From: Musa acuminata AAA Group
Lineage: Eukaryota > Streptophyta > Magnoliopsida > Zingiberales > Musaceae
Direction: 5' to 3'
DNA: 64,000 nucleotides
Assembly (NCBI RefSeq): GCF_036884655.1
Contig: NC_088339.1
Coordinates: 26,927,501 to 26,991,500, forward strand
Under the pieces are notes generated by a model that saw only the letters and a list, made by a program, of their open reading frames with translations, was not told the origin of the DNA and did no database searches. The translations under genes were made by a program, and so were the position numbers. Below are positions 60,198 through 64,000 of the stretch, in pieces (position 1 is the first letter of the stretch; the number at the start of each line of letters is the position of its first letter).

Positions 60198-61644
60198 ATG
60201 GCGAAGAAGACGACCACCTTCCTCCTCCTCAACCTGTTCTTGATTTCTCTCTCCACGCTAACGACAGCTGCAGTTTCACCTGCGGTCTTTGTGTTCGGAG
60301 ACTCCACCGTCGACGTCGGGAACAACAACTTCTTGCCCAGCGATGCACCGAAGGTCAACTTCCCTCCCTGGGGAATCGATTACCCTGGACGAACTCCCAC
60401 CGGGAGGTTCACCAATGGCTTCAACTACGCCGATTACGTCGGTATGCATTACTTCAGTTCTAATGTCGACGCTGCAGTGTTTTCCTCCGCTTATTCTAAC
60501 TTGTTTGCTTCGCGCTGCTTAAAGCCAAAGCAGTAGGCTTAGCGATGAGCCCGCCACCTTTCCTTTCTCTTTCCAATGGGAATCAGATGCTGAGAGGAGT
60601 AAACTTCGCATCTGGTGGGGCAGGGATTCTCGATACCACAGTTAAGTCTTCGGTGATGAGATTGATACGGTGTTGTGGACTACTGTCAGTGACTGTCTTT
60701 GATGACCTGATGGTGGCAGGGCGGAGATGTGATCGCCATGGCGACACAGATTGAAGACTTCGAGCAGGTTGCGGCGAACCACACGGAAAGATTAGGGAAT
60801 AAGTCTGCTGCTGTCTTCCTGGAGAAGTCTCTCGTTCACTTGATCGTTGGGAGCAATGACATCTACCCGCTGTATTATCTTCTCAGTCCAGGAAACAGCA
60901 CTCAGAAGGATGAAGTCGTCGTTCTTCTACTCGACAAGTTCAAGCATCAAATAGAGGTCTCCTCTCACCCTCTCGCTCTCTCTATTATATATCCTATATG
61001 TTACAAGCAAGTAAAGAGCTCACGTGAGAACACTAAATCGCAAGTCATAATTATCATAAACGCTGACTGAAGTTATAATTATGGCAGAGGCTATATGATC
61101 TCGGAGCACGAAAATTTGCAGTCCTGGGTGTTCCACCGATTGGGTGTGTTCCGATGGTCAGAGTCGCAATTTCTTCGTATGGCTGCAACGAAGATTTAAA
61201 TGATCTTTGTCTACGCTTCAAGACTGCCACAAAGGCTCTCCTGAAGGACCTCAGCATGTCATTGAAGGGATTCCAGTACTCGTTCGGAGACTTATATGAA
61301 ATGTTCACCCAAATCTTCTCTGATCCCCAAAAATATGGTGAGTATGCATCTCGCAGAAAATTGTCACTTTCACCATTTATCTTTTCCTGCGAGCAGTTAA
61401 CCTGATGATGCTGCTATCTCCAGGGTTTACAGAGATCAAAGCTGCGTGCTGTGGAGGTGGGAGGTTGAACGCCGAGTCTGCCTGCCTGCCGAACTCCACA
61501 TACTGCAGCAACCGTAGCCAATACGCCTTCTGGGACCGGAGTCACCCCACCCAAGCTTTGCACAAAACGATGGCTCAGCTGGCACTCTATGGACCGCCAT
61601 TGTTCGCCAACCCCGTCAACATTCATCAGTTGGTGAAGAGTTAG
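60198..61644 (+). CDS. GDSL esterase/lipase
   Basis: Five exons, 60198-60441, 60537-60640, 60720-60956, 61088-61337 and 61424-61644, in phase, giving 351 residues, the standard size. Residues 1-25 are a signal peptide (TTTFLLLNLFLISLSTLTTA), so the enzyme is probably secreted. SGNH blocks are all present: block I FVFGDSTVDVGNNN with Ser36, block II NFASGGAGI (Gly), block III VGSNDIY (Asn), and block V FWDRSHPT (Asp and His). Family extras also fit: FPPWGIDYPGRTPTGRFTNG, LGVPPIGCVP, and ACCGGGRLN with CLPNSTYCSN. These enzymes hydrolyse or transfer acyl groups on lipids, cutin precursors or cell-wall acetates; the substrate here cannot be told. The five-exon layout is the family norm. Confidence 0.95.
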
Positions 61645-64000
61645 AACCACTGGAGTGGAGTGTTTTCTGCATCATCATTGCACAACTCGGTCTGAGAATA
61701 AACTCGCCTTCTTCTTCTTTTGTGATGCGCACTTGTACTTGATGCTGGAAGGTGTTTGATGAATAATATCTTTATGGCGGTTCTTCGTCCTTGGTTGGAA
61801 GGTGTTCGATGAATAAGATCGTTATGGCGGAAAACATACATCACTGGATTCATTCCTCTACCATAGTCTGTTTGAGGTCCATCTTGGAGCTCAAAAAGTC
61901 TGCAGTTCATCACTTCTTGCCGTGGTGCGCACTTAACAAACATATGGATTTTACCAACTTTTCATCTATCTGCATGCATTTCTTCTTCCAAAAATTGAAT
62001 CAATTAAATCTCTATGAAATTATTAGATATGATGATAATGTATTCTACATAAACCAATAGATATATAATATATTTTTTTATTATCGTAGAAAAAAAAAAC
62101 ATCATACTTTGAGTTGATGAAGTCTATTAACAAAAAAAAATAAACCAAATTCGGTATACGATGCTTTTGGAGTTTGACAAAGTCAATAAATAGCTTTTTA
62201 TAGTTTATAAACATGATTTTCATATTAAGGATAGTTGAAGAAAAGGGTTATCGTATAAAAAAAATCTTCAATTAAGATCCGTTATAAGAAAACATTGTTA
62301 ATATCTAGTTGGCATACATACTAGCCTTAAATAAGAATCAAACTTAGGATAAGTCAAATTGGATTAAAAGCATTTATGAATCAACACTTGGTTGTTATGA
62401 AACCCTTTGACCACTAGATATACTTTGTATCTGACAATAGATCCATCTTGATTTTACTTAATTCGTAAAATTCACTTATACCTGATGGTACAAGGGTCTA
62501 TGTGGCATTAGGAAAAGTACATCATATTCCTCACATATAACTTTGCGCTAGTATACAAATATTTGGACTTAGGTGATAATTATAGGTTCAATAGGCTTAG
62601 GTGAAGAGTTGTGGTAGCATGAAGTTTAAAGATTTGACATAATTTGAAGATATTATTTTTTAACTGTATTGTCATGTGATGTCTAGGTTGGGTGCTACTA
62701 TTGGTTGTGTTGAAAGCATGAGAATTGATGAAGAGTTAGTAACAAGTACTAGATCAGGTTGATGCACTTCGATGTCATGTGATCGATGAGAGGACAAAGA
62801 CATCATTTATGGTGCTGTTAGCATTGTTTTATTATGTACTACAAAGTGAGTTTGTGGAAAGATAGATAAAGAAGTTATAGAGAAAGTGAGGTGTTGTGAA
62901 ACTAGAGTAATAAGGGAGTGTAGGTCATGAAAAAAACTACTAATTGATGTGGTGAGAGGTGTACTTATATAAATCCAATGATGCATGATTGTTGTAATGA
63001 CTCACATGTTAAAGGAGTAAGATTTCGGAAGGAAAATATATTTATAAAAATAATATGATATGATACAAAGACCTTTCGAATTTGGGGATCATAACACTAA
63101 AAAACATTATATTTAAGGGGATACCTAATGAATATACAAAGTTTGGATCTTGATTTTAACTTATGTGAAATATTGGGGCACAGCACGGATAACCTAAATA
63201 ACCAAATACTTTTAAGTTTTTGAAGGTTTGAAGTTTTGTAAAATAGTTTTCTAAATGATAATTGAAGTTATAGAATTGGGGTGAGCATACGATTAATGAG
63301 GTAGACTGCAGTTTAAAATATTACTAACCAAAGAGTTAACAGTATAGAGACTAAGTGTAAGAGGGTAAGACCGATTTCAACTATATATCGGTGTTTTCGT
63401 TCAACATAGTTAACTAGTTGATGTGTGTACGATGGTTACATGAGATATTTTCTAAGATATGATAAGAGGCAAATTGTTAGAGTTTGGTATACATCTCCTC
63501 CATCATAGTAAATTATTTTAATGGTAGATTATAAAAAATTCTCGACTATCTTTCTAAAATGAGTAAAGATTGTAATGACTTCAAATTTGTTTTTAAGAGG
63601 ATATAGTCATATATATTTAGTAAAGTAATATATTAAAATAATATAAAATCTAAAATTATTAAAGGAAGTGGTTAGGATAGTCCCTCAAACATCAGTGTGA
63701 ATAATTTTAAGTGGTTTTGAGTAGGATATGGAAGATGTTATAAAAGGTAGTCTATGACTTTTATTACTAAGACAAGCATCATAATAAATTATAATTCTCT
63801 TTGATTTAAAAATTGTAAGAAAATAATAAGAAATTAGTTATTGTTGAAAGTAGGGAGTCACACGTCATTATCCTCCGTGCAATATTAGAATTCAAAAGCA
63901 AAAAATAAAAATTAAGAGTTAATAAGGAGATCAAGAAAAAAGAATAACAATAGTCAACAAATTAGTGGGTAAAAAAAAAAAAGAGAGCGAGGAAGAAAGA
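61645..64000. other. AT-rich 3' flank; no gene supported
   Basis: 61.65-61.95 kb is the 3' untranslated region of the GDSL gene, including a local duplication (ggttggaaggtgtt / gctggaaggtgttt-like, with gatgaataa, at about 61744 and 61795). From 62 kb to the end the sequence is AT-rich, with poly-A runs and no readable exon or transposase domain. Confidence 0.5.

Noticed and set aside
62400..63900. Possible retrotransposon polyprotein remnant at the right end
   Set aside because: Texture is suggestive but no integrase, RNase H or reverse transcriptase motif could be read in any frame.

Overview
The window is nuclear DNA from a flowering plant. It has spliced genes with GT-AG introns, AT-rich intergenic space, CT/GA microsatellites, plant-only families (remorin, CDPK, L-type lectin receptor kinase, DUF241/BPS1-like) and a very GC-rich first coding exon in the CDPK gene, a pattern typical of monocots. 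A G2-like transcription factor resembles rice MOF1 over its whole length. I infer a commelinid monocot, possibly Musaceae (banana family); the species cannot be proved from the sequence. No bacterial-style operon or defence system is present.

Layout, left to right. 0.7-2.7 kb (+): 3' exons of a small plant membrane protein of unknown function, whose apparent upstream coding block (about 200-485) carries in-frame stops. 4.4-7.0 kb (+): remorin. 9.0-12.07 kb (-): RAB5/RABF2-type small GTPase, six introns, one of them GC-AG. 12.49-12.82 kb (+): complex I subunit NDUFB7/B18, divergent from RAB5 across a 421-bp gap. 12.8-20.3 kb: no supported gene. 20.3-22.55 kb (+): MOF1-like G2-like/MYB factor with EAR repression motifs. 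23.1-26.7 kb (-): a homologue of alpha/gamma-adaptin-binding protein p34 (AAGAB) with several frame lesions, probably a pseudogene. 28.3-34.4 kb (-): group I CDPK close to CPK5/6/26, with a SINE, an internal tandem duplication and a LINE-like remnant in its introns. 37.1-39.1 kb (-): intronless L-type lectin receptor kinase. 39.1-43.8 kb: repeat-rich. 43.8-44.9 kb (+): two-TM SGNH/PC-esterase-like protein. 47.9-48.9 kb (-): HMGB chromatin protein. 49.9-52.5 kb (+): peroxisomal acyl-activating enzyme ending in SKL. 54.4-55.3 kb (-): DUF241/BPS1-like protein. 55.3-60.2 kb: AT-rich repeats and a 24-bp minisatellite. 60.2-61.6 kb (+): GDSL esterase/lipase. 61.6-64 kb: AT-rich, no gene seen.

The genes do not form a pathway; this is ordinary plant gene order. 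Some share broad themes: calcium signalling and immunity at the membrane (remorin, CDPK, LecRK), vesicle traffic (RAB5, the broken p34 homologue) and organelle metabolism (NDUFB7, the peroxisomal ligase). The main oddities are the decayed p34 gene, a pair of diverged inverted AT-rich repeats about 15 kb apart, a minisatellite whose 24-bp period keeps a reading frame open, a 38-nt alternating purine/pyrimidine tract, and the repeat insertions in the CDPK introns. I did not find a convincing undescribed biological system.
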